This document shows positions 1 through 9,999 of a DNA stretch of 64,000 nt, one piece after another. The notes below the pieces were generated by a model that saw only the letters and a program-made list of their open reading frames with translations, was not told the origin of the DNA and ran no database searches. The translations under genes and the position numbers were made by a program. Numbering within the stretch: position 1 is the stretch's first letter; every line of letters begins with the position of its first letter. The DNA is from Prorocentrum cordatum. Lineage: Eukaryota > Sar > Dinophyceae > Prorocentrales > Prorocentraceae. The stretch spans positions 1,328,747 through 1,392,746 of the forward strand of contig CAUYUJ010000336.1 of the NCBI GenBank assembly GCA_963575745.1, written 5' to 3'.

Positions 1-690
1 GACACCACGGGGCCTCCAAGCGGATGGGGGCCACCTAGGCCACCTGGAGAGGTAGGGGGGACAGGGAATGGCCGAAGCCCGGGTACGAGATCCAGGGATG
101 CAGCTAACGGCTGCTCAGGGTTGAGAGAAGAGAGCGGAGCGCCCCCAGGGGAGGCGAAGCCTGCAATGGGTCAAATGCGAACGGTACCGTCGGCCCTCCA
201 GCGGCGCAAGCCATGCAGCGCCTGCCAGCGCACCGGGGATGCCAGGGGCGCAGCTAACGGCTGCTCAGGGATGAGATGGCCCAGGGGGCCGCACCTGTCG
301 CAGCGCGGGTGGCAAGCCACTGACAGCTGCCTCGCCCCTCCGGAAAGAGTGCGCGACTGCAACGGTGCGGGGCTGATTTCCCTTGCAACGCGGCCGCCCT
401 GCCCCAATGGGCTGATCCAACCCGGCGCCAGCGGCGCGCCTAAACTGAGACCCGGCTGGGTCTTGTCCGAGTCTGCATCCAAACTGGAGGGAGGGGTAGC
501 CGAGACGGCTCATCTCCAGTCCAGGGTGCCGCGGGGGCAGTCTGCCATCTTCGGACAGCCGCTTCCAGGGTGGCCGAGGCCTCTACAGACGTGAGCCAGC
601 CGTGGCCCAAGGGAGCAAGTGCGGGTGAGATGCGTCGGGCGCCCGAGGGGGGGGACTGGCCCCGATGGCGCGCCCGAAAAGGTTGCAGGT
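1..690. other. GC-rich stretch without a supported gene
   Basis: Short open frames occur on both strands, but none has a recognisable motif or a homologue in this window. A direct repeat of about 21 nt with core AACGGCTGCTCAGGG occurs at about 101-121 and 251-271. Confidence 0.4.
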
Positions 691-743
691 GGGCGACGGG
701 GGGCGCGCTGTCCACGCGCCACTAACCAGCGAAGGCTGTCTAG

Positions 744-1710
744 CTAAGCTGCGCCAGGGAGAAGGGGGGGGGGCCCGCCCCAGCAGAGGGCGGCCCCGGG
801 CAATGCGGCCTGGGCCGGGCGCAGCGAGGTGAGACGGGCCCATTCGGGGCCACGGGTAGCGGGAGGCGGTGGAGAAGGCAGAGTCGCTTTTGAAGAGAAG
901 GACCAGCGGCCTCGCTTTTCAGTGTCGCGGTGGTCTTCACGCGGAGAATACCGCTTGCCTCCTCCTTTCCATTCGGAGCCCGTCCATGGGGTGTCGCGAC
1001 GTCCCCATGAGGGCCACCCCTGCCAGCCTCGCCATTGATCGGGGGTACCCGATCCAATGACGCCTGCCCAGGTGCCCCGCGCCGCTGCTCGCGCGTCCTT
1101 GCGGCCTTCTGCTGTCCAGGGAGCCGGCGTGTCGCGGCCGCCGGGTGCGCGGGGGGCGCGTGCGGGGGCGTCGTACCGCTCGGGGAACTTCATATTTCAT
1201 CTGCTTGCGACGAATGTCGACCCAGTCTATACCGAGTTCGAGTTCGCGATCCATCCGGTACGCGTCGTAGCCAGCGCGACCCCAGGCTTTAATGAAGTCC
1301 GAGCACGTCTCCGGTGTGTTGAGTCGGGGGTTGCTCTTATAGCCGCCCTTGACGTCCTGATTCTGAGCAGCTCGCTTGGACCGCGCGTGCCATATAGCGT
1401 TGAGGGCGCCTCCTAGTGTCTTCTGCAGGCGTGCGATTTTGGCCTGCATAGCTTCGTCTTTGTCCATGTCCGCGGCTGCCAGGGGGCATATGTACATGGG
1501 GCCGCCGCCCGTGGGGTCGCGGAGGTCTTCGTAGTACCGCTGGTCGCCGCTGGTGTCTTTCCAGGGTTCCTTGCGCGGCTCCGGACGCGTCGGGTTCCAC
1601 CTTGGCGACTTGGCGACGCGTCCTTTCCCGCCCCCGGCGTCCTCAGAACTGGGCGGCCGCGTCCTTGGCGCATGATGGGGGTTCTTTTTCGGTCGGCGGC
1701 CGCGCGACAA
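744..1710 (-). pseudogene. unrecognised duplicated family, copy 1 (frameshifted)
   Basis: I do not recognise this protein. In one frame (1710 to about 1190) it reads a basic Pro-rich N-terminus, then DPTGGGPMYICP, KDEAMQAK, RLQKTLGGALN and CSDFIKAWGRAGYDAYRMDR. The homologous continuation (APWTAEG, WRGWQGWPSW, GGGKRYSPRE) lies in a second minus frame from about 1193 down to 880. An indel or an unrecognised intron must therefore fall near 1150-1200. Copy 2 at 3118-3750 has the same blocks in the same order, which is the main evidence that this is or was coding. The C-terminal part is rich in W, G and K, as in nucleic-acid-binding or gag-like proteins, but that is only a suggestion. No upstream in-frame ATG is convincing. 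A retroelement ORF1 is a possible alternative. Confidence 0.55.
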
Positions 1711-1994
1711 AGGTCAGCCAGCAACAGCGATGTCCGGGGCAACGGAACACGGCAAATTACACGCGATGCGTGGAGTGCACATGCACTGAGAAAAATGCTC
1801 CACATTAAGGCAAACGCACATAGGCGCCGGCCACACCGAGGTGAAGCAGACCGCAGCGCGGGCGCAACGGAGAAAGTCGCCCTGTCGGCGCCGAGCAACG
1901 CTGAAGGCTGAACCACTCAGCGCGAAGTCTGAACCGCCGCCGCACGCAGGGTCGGCGGAGACAGGGGCAGAGAACGGCAGGGACCTACAGATCA
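1711..1994. other. spacer upstream of copy 1
   Basis: No gene is supported. This would hold the 5' end of the minus-strand copy 1 ORF, but no motif was recognised. Confidence 0.35.
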
Positions 1995-2500
1995 CTCACT
2001 CCACGATCCACACCGCTGCCCGGGGGGGGCCGGTGTCAGTCATCGTCTCCGAAACCAGTGACAGGTCAGGTAAGCAACGATGAGAGAGGACGCGCAGGCC
2101 CAAGTACCGGCGCACTGCCGCCTTGCGGATATCGGCCACGAATGTCGCCGAGGTACGCTGCAGCCGAGACCAGCTCATTGGGCGCTGGAGCGCTGCGCTC
2201 CAGCGCCCAATGAGCTGAATCTGACCACAGAGTGGGCCGAGACACGGCAGGTGCCAGAGCACTCACTCCACGGACCACGCCGCTGCCCGGGGGGGGGCCG
2301 GCGCATCGTTCATCGTATCCGATGCCAGTGACTGGGCGGGGCTGCAACGATGAGAGAGGACACGCTGGCCCAGGGCCGGCACACTGCAACCTCGCAGGTA
2401 GGGGTCGCGATTGTCGCCGAGATTCGCAGCTGCCGCGACCAGCTCACGGAGCGCTGGAGCAGCCAGGGCTGAATCTGACCACGATGTGGAGGGTCTGGAA
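1995..2500. repeat. ~268-bp direct duplication
   Basis: A block starting CACTCCACG..CCAC.CCGCTGCCCGGGG occurs at about 1998 and again at about 2264. Both copies continue with CGATGAGAGAGGAC, a GTCGCCGAG block, GACCAGCTCA and GAATCTGACCAC. Shorter echoes of the CTGA.TCTGACCACG segment continue to about 2600. The first unit carries the perfect hairpin at 2171-2217, which the second lacks. Confidence 0.7.
2171..2217. other. 47-bp perfect palindrome (23-bp arms, 1-nt centre)
   Basis: The left arm 2171-2193 begins CAGCTCATTGGGCGCTGG. The right arm 2195-2217 is its exact reverse complement, around a single T at 2194. It sits inside the first copy of the 268-bp duplication. The matching place in the second copy (about 2437-2480) has only one arm-like sequence, so the inverted arm was gained in copy 1 or lost in copy 2. 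Confidence 0.9.
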
Positions 2501-2920
2501 CGCAGCCAGGGCTGAGTCTGACCACGCAGTGGAGGGGGGGGCGCAGCCAACAACCGCAATGAACACATGCGTCGGTTGGAGGGGGGTGCAGCCAACAGCC
2601 GCAATGTAACAAGTCATCAGCTCGCACAGATCCGAGGAGGAGGGAGGGGTTGGGCGGGCTGCACGCAGACCGCCTCCAAGCAGAGTGGTGCGCAGGGGGG
2701 GCCATTCCAGTCAACCGCCCCCGGCCAACCAAAGCGGCTGTCGAGAGAGGCAGCAAAGGGCGAGGAGCGCGGGGGCGCGTCTGCGTCCGCCCCCGGCCCC
2801 AACAGAGCAGTCGGCCGCCGTAGAGGGCAGCTGTTGGCCTTGGGCCGGCGGGGCCCGCAGGCTCACCCCCACCTGCCGAAGGGGGCGAGGTGGCCAGGCA
2901 AGGTCCACTTATCCAGCGCG
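2501..2920. other. GC-rich spacer
   Basis: No gene is supported. It contains short GGAGGGGGG.GCAGCCAACA.CCGCAATG repeats at about 2530-2610. Confidence 0.35.
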
Positions 2921-3117
2921 GGCTGTCTAGCTACGCAGCGCCTTGGGTGAGATGTTGGGGCGCCCCCGCCCCAGCGGGAGTTGCCCGGGGCATTGCGGCC
3001 ACGGCCGGGCGCTGCAGGATGAAACCGCTCCCGGCAGGGAGAGAGCGGCGAGCGCCTGAGGGGGCGTCGCTCCGACGGGCGGGCCAGCCCCTGTGAGCCC
3101 TTGGCACACTAGTCAAG

Positions 3118-3755
3118 TCAGTCCCACCATCGCGCGCACTTATCGGTGCATCGGTCGTCTCCCCTGGGGGAGTAACGTTTGCCTTTCGCTTTCCAATCAG
3201 CGTCTGTCCACGGTGCGCCCTGGTGGCTCCAGGAAACCCATTCCTGCCATCCCTGCCACGGTTCGGCGGAGCCAGGTGCACCCCCCCATTGCTCCTGCGA
3301 GGCCGCCTCTGTCGCTCTCTTGCCCTCTTTAGTCCATGGGGCGGGGCCGCTGCTGCTGTCGGGCCCGCGCTGCGCGTGGGGTCTGGGCTCGCGTTGCAGG
3401 AGTTTGGCATGCCTGTCCTCGACCGTTGGCCCATCGACGTTGAGCCCTAGGTCTCTGTCCATCTTGTATGCGTCATACCCTGCGCTGCCCCATGCCTGAA
3501 GGAAGTCGCTGCACAGCTGCGCGGTGTTCCGCTTGGGGCCATGCTTTTCAGTCCCGATGGTTCCCTGCCTCACGGCAGCCCTCTTCACCCATGCGACCCA
3601 GACTCCATTAAGCGCTCCTCCAAGCGTCCTTTGCAGGCGTGGCATCTTCTCCTGTATCGGTTCGTCCTTCGTAACATCAGCTTCCTCGACCGGGCACATA
3701 TACATGGGGATGCCCCCCATGGGGTCGCTCGGATCGCCTCGGGGTGGCTGCGTTT
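3118..3755 (-). pseudogene. unrecognised duplicated family, copy 2
   Basis: This is the paralogue of the copy at 744-1710. The frame reads DPMGGIPMYMCP, KDEPIQEK, RLQRTLGGALN, CSDFLQAWGSAGYDAYKMDR, then APWTKEG, WQGWQEWVSW, ADWKAKGKRYSPRG and a stop at 3118. Unlike copy 1 it stays in one frame through the whole C-terminal half. A TGA lies just upstream of the DP-x-GG block (near 3755). The expected N-terminal continuation (AAKSQEATQPGH, matching VAKSPRWNPTRP of copy 1) is in another minus frame, so a frameshift or splice junction is needed there. The function is unknown, and it has no transmembrane segment or catalytic motif that I recognise. Conserved residues between such diverged copies suggest past selection. 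Confidence 0.55.
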
Positions 3756-4617
3756 CTCATGCGTCCCTCCAGGGTGCCTGGAGTCTGTGTGGCCGGGCTG
3801 GGTCGCCTCTTGGGACTTGGCGGCGCGGCGATCCCCATCCCTGGTGTCCTCCCGCACGGGTCGCTGGCGGCCCCTGTGGCCGCTCGCGCGCCTGAGGGAC
3901 CTGTCGTCCCTGGCGTCGTTGATGGTCCCAGCTGCGTTGTCTCCTCCTCGCGGGTCATCCGGCATGCTCCTGACTGCGCGGGAAGAATTCCTGGAAACGG
4001 CCTGTTCGTAAGGGGGCCAGGCCTCTGAGGTGACCCTGTCGGGTGGCGCCGACCAGATCCTGAGGGGGTCGGGGAGTTCTTCTTCCCGGTCGCCAGCCGT
4101 CGGGGTTGGACTGAGCTCCGAGCTTGATTCCTTGAGGGTGTCGGACTCTCTTTTCTTGTCTGCCTCCCCACCCCAGTCGATCCCATCTAGTTCGCCATCG
4201 TTCTTGCACGTTTGCCCAGTCGGAATCTTCCCCTCTGCCTGTGGGGCGTGCCCCCCTTCTGCCCCGGCGGTATTGGGGTGCGCTCTGGTAACACGGGAGG
4301 GGGGGGTCCTCCTGCACGCCTCCGCGGTTGTCCACTGAGGGGGGGGCCTCGGCTCCGACAGCCCTGTTGAGCCAGGTGGCTGCTGGTGACTCAGCCCCAG
4401 CTGGGACGCCTGTGGCTGTCTCGCGCGGATCGCGGGTGGAAAGGAGGGTGATGGTCCCCCAGGCCAGTGCACTAGAGTTAATCTCCGTAAGGAACGCCAG
4501 CAGAGTGCCGATCCGCTGTCGGAAGGGGCACTGACCTCTCTGCTCAGCAAGGCCAGCAGCGTAGCGGTCCCATTCCCCCCGGTATTTCTCGCTCCTACCC
4601 GTTAAGTGGGATACCAC
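3755..4617 (-). other. open minus-strand frames upstream of copy 2
   Basis: Two long minus frames overlap here. One (4617-3955) starts with an ATG and reads a mixed hydrophobic and charged N-terminus (QRIGTLLAFLTEI is the most protein-like piece). Another (4550-3585) runs into the AAKS block. They may be the decayed N-terminal part or upstream exons of the copy 2 gene, but no second copy exists in the window to test it. Confidence 0.3.
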
Positions 4618-4810
4618 CCTGGCCGCCGCAGCCCGCTGCCCGTCCCATGGGACCTGGTGGGGATTCGCGAAGCGTCAACAATTTCCGAACAGTTGTCTTC
4701 CAAAGGGGCACGTCCCACCATGACAAAGAACCCTTGTAGGGGCTCAAGCAGAGGGTACTTAGACAAAAAGCCTCTTGCAATATCGTTGATGAGTCTTGGG
4801 TTTATACTGG
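4602..4810 (-). pseudogene. composite repeat A, conserved coding-like fragment, copy 1
   Basis: In the minus frame this reads RRRTSINPRLIND, SKYPLLEPLQ, LEDNCSEI and IPTRS. A second copy at 43517-43735 reads RRRTSASPRFIND, SKLPLYRPLQ, FEDPETCQS and IPTPRI in the same order. In both, the sequence upstream (minus sense) is a long poly-Arg run encoded by a CTC microsatellite. A weaker third copy (SPRRISD) is near 6130-6170. The function is unknown. The protein-level match makes a former ORF or mobile-element module likely. Confidence 0.45.
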
Positions 4811-4935
4811 TCCTCCTCCTCATCCTCATCCTCATCCTCCTCCTCCTCCCTCTCCTGCTCCTCCTCATCCACCTCCTCCTCGTCCTCCTCTCTCCTCTCT
4901 CCTCTCTCCCCTCTCTGTCTCTCCCCTTCCCCTTT
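4810..4935. repeat. CTC/ATCCTC pyrimidine microsatellite
   Basis: An almost pure pyrimidine run of CTC, CATC and TCTCC units on the plus strand. It gives Leu-, Ser- or Arg-rich artefact frames. Confidence 0.9.
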
Positions 4936-5560
4936 CTTCAGATATGCATTATGAATGTTAATTTCCTCTCTCCCCTGACTTCGTTCCGAAGATGGCCCGT
5001 TCTCTCCGCGCACGGTCTTCTACACACGCAAAATTGCAAACGTTTGTGTTTTACATGGTGCTCCCGCTGCAGCGTGGGGTTCATTTTCGAATTGCCGCTT
5101 TGGAGTTCGTCGTTCAGGATGGCGCTGTCGCCCCCGCGCGGGGTCCCCCTGCTTCCACATCCTCCTCCTCATGTTTTTCTCATGTTCCTCATCCTGTTCC
5201 TCCTGCACACCCGCCACCTCCTCCTTTGCACGCAGTTTCTCTTTTCCGATTGCGCATAACACGATGGGGTCTTTGTTTGGAGTTTCAGGTCATCTATGGC
5301 ACGCGTCCGCGGACAGAGAAACAAACAAAGAAACGGGCAAGGAGTGGAGGAAGGGATAGAATGTCAGATGTGGGGCGAGCGCACCTGGCTTGCCTTTCTC
5401 TTATATCCTCTCCCACTCCCCCTCCTCCTCCTCCAACTCCTCCTCCGTCCCGCATCCATATGAGTAATGCCTCCCTGTCGCACCGCACCACCCGAAGTGT
5501 CGTTAGGGAGGGCCGAGCGTTTCGACTGAGATCTCCTCACCGTCGACGGGAGTTTCCCAA
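4936..5560. other. spacer with short CTC patches
   Basis: No gene is supported. Pyrimidine patches occur at about 5150-5230 and 5405-5455. A CTGCAGCGTGGGGTTCATTTTCGAATT stretch near 5070 resembles the repeat units that follow at 5560. Confidence 0.4.
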
Positions 5561-6010
5561 CAACTGCACGAAAGGATGGCGGTACCTTTTCAGAATGGGG
5601 CTCTCACCCTGGCGCCGCGCACTCTCGTCGTCTGAAACAAACCCGCAGCCACACGGACAGAGGGCGGTACCTGTTAATGGGACCCTCGCCCTGGCGCCGC
5701 GCACGGTCGTCGTGAACATCTAACAATCCCACGGATGGAGGGCGGTTCCTTTCCAAAATGGGGCTCTCGTCTGTAATGATTGGGAACTTCCACGGGTGGA
5801 GGGCGGCTCCTTTTCAGATCGGGGTTCTCGCCTGAACCATCGTTTGAGTTGATGGCCAGAGGTCACAGAATGCGCAACAGCCACGCGAATGCAGGGCGGT
5901 TCATTCTCCGAGCGGGGCAGTTGCCGAGCACCTCCTTGGAACTTGGGCAAGCCCCATCTTGTCGCATCCTCTACAGCTGGAAGGACGGAGGGCGGTCTCT
6001 GTCAGAACGG
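5560..6010. repeat. degenerate tandem array, ~60-90-bp units
   Basis: About six units share GGATGGAGGGCGGTTCCTTTTCA.AATGGGGCTCTCGCCTG, some followed by GCGCCGCGCAC. They start near 5571, 5655, 5729, 5789, 5881 and 5975. The array at 42930-43410 has the same consensus (TTCACGGATTGAGGGCGG.....AAAATGTGGCTCTCGCCTTAGCGCGGCGCAC). Confidence 0.7.
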
Positions 6011-6019
6011 AACTCCCGC

Positions 6020-6439
6020 CTGACTTGCGGGCCCGTGGGGCGCTCCTCTTTCAAGGTGGGCGCTTCGGGCAGTGACGAGCATTGTTTAGTTCTGGGGACT
6101 GCGGAGGGGGCGCTGGGACGGGAGGGCGCATTGCAGCATCGCTGATGCGTCTTGGACTCACTCTGGCGCTCTCCGAGGATGCGATTCTTCGGCCTTACGC
6201 GGGGCGACGCTCACTGGAGGCCGCCCCCCCTCCCCCACAGCAAGTCTGGTTGCGAGTGCAGCAGGGCGTTGCGTCCCCATCTCGTGTGCTCGCGCAAGAC
6301 AGCCGATGCCCCTCGCTGCGCTCGCAGTCGCGGCGGGGCGGCGGGCGAGGGAGGGCATCCGGCGGGCGGGGGCCGCGGGGCGCGCGCCACGAGCTGGTCG
6401 AGCAACTTCGCGTTTGCCTGCGGAGGGGAGGGAGGAGGC
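6020..6439. other. spacer with a remnant of composite repeat A
   Basis: At about 6135-6165 the plus strand reads ATCGCTGATGCGTCTTGG, close to ATCGTTGATGAGTCTTGG at 4783. The rest is GC-rich with no supported gene. Confidence 0.35.
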
Positions 6440-6652
6440 TGAGAGGCAACGGTAGGGGGTGACAGGCAGAAGGGAGGGGAAGCATCGACCTGGAACTGGC
6501 GGTGCATCGCCGATAGATCAGCGACAGGCCCCCGATAGCCAATCCGCACTTTCCTAAGCTGGGTGGGGCTATCATACCCATACAAGCAATAAGTGAGCGA
6601 TTGGGGGTCGATGCGTCCCCCAATACATATCCCCCCATATCGTTGCAGCTGA
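6440..6652. mobile_element. TIR element family R2, copy A (213 bp)
   Basis: It begins TGAGAGGCAACGGTAGGGGG and ends with the approximate reverse complement (CCCCCATATCGTTGCAGCTGA). The interior has CATCGACCTGGAACTGG, then CATCGCCGATAGATCAGCGA, as in copies B (20051-20218) and C (25614-25971). No coding capacity. No target-site duplication was found. Confidence 0.6.
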
Positions 6653-6774
6653 AGGAGAGGGCGAGAAGGGTCGAGCGTGCACTCGTGGGTCCGACTGACG
6701 GACAATTTGGGGGGGATGGATGATCGACAATTCATTCATGCCCCCGACCCCACGAGGGATCAGTGCGGCGGCGC

Positions 6775-6910
6775 GACATCGGAGGTGATTGGGGTGAGAA
6801 CGCAGCGGAACGGAGAGCCCTCCCCCCGGGAAATCGGTTTCGGTTTCGTGTGCTCGTCGTGCGTGCGAGCGATGCGAAGCTGCGTGGGCACGCGACAGGA
6901 ATGATGCCGC
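6775..6910 (+). repeat. dispersed repeat R1, copy 1
   Basis: It shares CGGAGGTGA..GGGGTGAGA, GGAACGGA.AGCC, CGGGAAATCG.TTTCGGTTTCGTG and GCGAAGCTGCGTGGGC with R1 at 8112-8290 (+) and 28745-28935 (-). Copies are about 135-190 bp. Confidence 0.75.
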
Positions 6911-6954
6911 CGTGGCTAGGGGCCGTGGAGCCGTTTGACCGGCCCGCCCAGAAG

Positions 6955-7100
6955 GCGCGCGGTGCCCAGGGGTGCCCCGCCTGTGGTGCGGGGGTGCCCC
7001 CTCGGTGATGCGGGGGTGACCCGCCAGTGGTGCGAGGGTGCCCTGTCGATGGTGCGAGGGTGCCCCGTCGGTGGCGGCTGGTGCCCCGTCGGTGGCGCGG
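6955..7100. repeat. GGTGCCCCG/GGTGCGGG short tandem repeats
   Basis: About eight degenerate units of GGGTGCCCC.TC.GTGGTGCG lie directly before the GATCGAT satellite. A related GGTGTCCCGCC array flanks the other satellite blocks at 8370-8430 and 27015-27190. Confidence 0.75.
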
Positions 7101-8110
7101 TAGTGAGATCAAGAGTGAGGTCTGTTACGAGATCGATCGTGGGATCTGTTGTGTGAGATCGATAGTGCGATTTGTCACGAGATCGACGGTGAGCACAAGG
7201 TGCCCCGCCGGTCGTGCGCGGGGTGCCCAGTCGATATCGCGAATGCGAGATCGATCGTGCAATGGATGGTGATATCGGTAGCGAGATATGTTGTGAGATC
7301 GATGGTGCGATCTGTTGCGAGATCGATGGTGCGATTTGTTATGAAATCGATGGTGGTATCGCTCGTGAGATCTACACTGGGACCGTCGGTGAAATCGATG
7401 CTGAAATCGATCGTGAGATCGTTTGCGAGAACGATTGTGAGGCCGAGAGTAAGATCGATGGCAAATCGATGATGATTTCGCAAATGGAAATAATCGTGTG
7501 AAGTGTTGTGATATCGGTAGTTAGTCTGAATACGGAATCGATACGAATCTCTATTGTCAGATCGATAGTGCGCTCGATTGGGAGATCGATAGTGTTACCT
7601 GTATTGAGATCGATCGTGAGATCACTTGTGGGATCAACTGTGAAATCGGTAGCACAATCGGATGTTAGGACGATTGTGAGACCGACAGTTGGAACAGTGA
7701 TTGCATCGATTGTAAGATGTGTTGTAAGATCGATAGTGGTAGATGTCATGGCATCGATGGTGAGATGTGATGTGAGATCCATGGTGAGATCGCTCGGGAC
7801 CGGCTGTGGTATCGATACGAAGATCGGTTGTAAGATCGATTGTGAGATCGATTGCGATACCGATAATCAGGTCAATGGCGAGACCGGCTGTGATATCGCT
7901 TGTGGAACCAATCGTGAGAAGTGATGTGGTATCGGTAGTGAGTCCGAAGGTCAGATCGATAGCATGACCAACTGTCAGCTCGATTGTGTAATATATGGGG
8001 GATCGATATATACAGAGATCTGATGCGAGATCGATCGTGGGATCGCCTGCGATATCGATAAAAGAGTTATATTGTCAAATCAATAATTGGATCGATCGTA
8101 ATATCAGCGG
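7095..8110 (+). repeat. 12-bp GATCGAT satellite, degenerate block
   Basis: Units of GAGATCGATNGT and close variants run with a mostly 12-bp phase but many indels. Because 12 is a multiple of 3, long frames open on both strands (EID./ETD. type on plus, ..LTID on minus). I treat these as artefacts. A cleaner block follows at 8565-9265. Confidence 0.85.
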
Positions 8111-8111
8111 G

Positions 8112-8290
8112 ATGGATGGTCGGAGGTGAGGGGGTGAGATCGAAGTGGAACGGAAAGCCTCCCTACCGGGAAATCGATTTCGGTTTCGTGTTCGTGCGTG
8201 CCGTGCGTGCGGGCGAGGCGAAGCTGCGTGGGCGGGCGAGAGGAAAGTCTCCTGTGGCTGAGGTGCGGCCGGACCAAATGATTCTCCACC
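8112..8290 (+). repeat. dispersed repeat R1, copy 2
   Basis: This is nearly the full R1 unit. It is the reverse complement of the copy at 28745-28935, including GGACCAAAT at the end and GGTGAGGGGGTGAGATCGAA at the start. It interrupts the GATCGAT satellite. Confidence 0.8.
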
Positions 8291-8430
8291 GGGCGGCCGG
8301 TGGCGCGCGGTGTCCCGCCGGTGTCCCGGTGGTGTCTTCTGTGGCTGAGGCGCGGCCGGACCAAATGATTCTCCACCGGGCGGCCGGTGGCGCGCGGTGT
8401 CCCGCCGGTGTCCCGCCGGTGTCCCGATGA
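8250..8430 (+). repeat. ~88-bp direct duplication
   Basis: CTGTGGCTGAGG.GCGGCCGG followed by ACCAAATGATTCTCC and GCGCGCGGTGTCCCGCC occurs twice, starting at about 8250 and 8339. The ACCAAATGATTC-to-GGTGTCCC block recurs inverted at 27080-27190. Confidence 0.85.
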
Positions 8431-8562
8431 TGATGATGTTGTTGATGATGATGATGATGATGGTGTTGATGATGATGATGGTGATGATGATATCGATTGT
8501 GCGACCGAATGTGAGATCGATAATGAGACATGATGGTGCTGATGATGATGATGGTGATGATG
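8426..8562. repeat. GAT microsatellite
   Basis: GATGATGATG runs at 8426-8490 and 8528-8562, with an interruption carrying the GATATCGATTGTG motif. Confidence 0.95.
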
Positions 8563-9290
8563 ATATCGATAGAGAAACCGAATGTGATATCGATAGTGAG
8601 ACCGAATGTGAGATCGATTGTGATATCGATGGTGAATTCGATAGTGAGACCGAAAGTGAGATTGATTGTGACATCGATTGTGAGATCGATAGTGAGATCG
8701 ATCGTGGGATCGATTGTGATATCGATAATGAGATCGATAATGAGACCGAAAGTGAGATCGATTGTGAGATCGATAGTGAGACCGAATGTGAGACCGAATG
8801 TGAGATCGATAGTGATATCGATAGTGAGATCGATAGTGAGACCGAATGTGAGATCGATCGTGAAAACGATAGCGAGACCGATTGTGAGATCGATTGTGAC
8901 ATCGATGATGAGATCGGTAGTGAGACCGGATGTGGGATCGATTGTGAGATCGATAGTGAGATCGGTAGTGAGATCGATTGTGAGACCGAATGTGAGATCG
9001 AGAGTGATATCGATAGTGAGATCGATAGTGAGACCGAATGTGAGATCGATAAGGAAATCGGTAGTGAGACCGAATAGGAGATCGATAGTAAAATCGAAAG
9101 TGAGACCGGATGTGAGATCGAGATCGATAGTGATAGCGAGAGTGAGATCGATCGAGCGCGGCGTTGGTCCCTCCCCCCCCCCCCTCACCTCCTTGTCACC
9201 CGAAAGGGTGGTCGTATAGGTAAGATAGATAGTGGGATCGATAAGGAGATCTGTTGCGATTTTAAAAGTTTCGTCGATGTGAAAACGACT
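8563..9290 (+). repeat. 12-bp GATCGAT satellite, regular block
   Basis: About 50 units alternate GTGAGATCGATA, GTGAGATCGATT and GTGAGACCGAAT. The phase is well kept to about 9265, so a 4-residue repeat (EIDS/ETEC) is open for over 200 codons. No signal suggests real translation. GATC is enriched about every 12 bp. Confidence 0.9.
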
Positions 9291-9999
9291 GGGTGAGACG
9301 TTGCCCCCCCTTCCGAAGGGTAGTCGTGCAGGTGGAATGCTACCGCCTGGGGCTATTTTTTTCTACCCGCGCCCTGCTCCCCGTGGCGCCCAGAGCAGGG
9401 GTGGCAGCGGCAGGGGTATATGTCGAATGCCGATCGCCGAGGGGAGGCGGAGGCCCTTGGTTTGTTTCCCCCGTGATACCTGCCAACCGCAGGCGCAGCC
9501 CGTGGAACCTGTCTCGGGCGCTCGATTTGCCCCCCCCGGGAAAACGTGGCATTCTTCCCCGCCAGGTTCAGTTATGCCAGCAAATGCGGAAAGGCACGGC
9601 TGTCCTCGCTCGCCCAAGGTTGGCGAGGCCGAGGCGCAAGAGCGACCGAAGTAACCGATGCACCTTCCTGGGGGGGCCCTGCCTTCACGACGGCGCTGGC
9701 GGGGCTCCGAGGGCCCTGCCAAGGCCGCGCAAACCCCGCAGCTCCTGGGGCCCCATGCAAACAGATCCTGCAATTGTCCAGTCGTAGCCAGCGTGGTTTA
9801 GACGCTCCAGGTAACTGGCGCAAGTGCGCACTATACGCGCATTATGCTAGCGGCTAGCGTAGTTCATAGACCGCCCTTCGTTCGCGCAGGGTAGTTTGAC
9901 GCTGGAGAGATGCCACCAGGCATGCCCTGCGCTCGGTGCTGGGAGCCGCCCAACCCGCCCCGGGAATGAGTTGCTCCTGGACCGCGACGACTGCGTGAG
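9291..9999. other. GC-rich spacer
   Basis: Only short overlapping frames without motifs. Nothing is supported. Confidence 0.35.

Larger units (their letters stand above)
690..3790 (-). repeat. 2.2-kb direct duplication carrying paralogous ORFs
   Basis: Two units lie head to tail. Matching landmarks are GCTGTCTAGCTA at 735-746 and 2922-2933, and the GG-x-PMY coding block near 1,490 and 3,700, giving an offset of about 2.19-2.21 kb. Similarity covers the coding part and about 150 nt beyond its 3' end (minus sense), where both copies share a GCCCCAGC...CCGGGCA.TGCGGCC block. Nucleotide identity looks moderate, so the duplication is old. Confidence 0.7.

Noticed and set aside
4735-4755. GGGGCTCAAG as a spliced-leader relic
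   Set aside because: Only the last 8 nt match the leader, which is expected by chance in this length of sequence.
8397-9219. Plus-strand acidic repeat ORFs of over 200 codons
   Set aside because: They are explained entirely by the 12-bp satellite and its GAT microsatellite; equally long frames open on the other strand.
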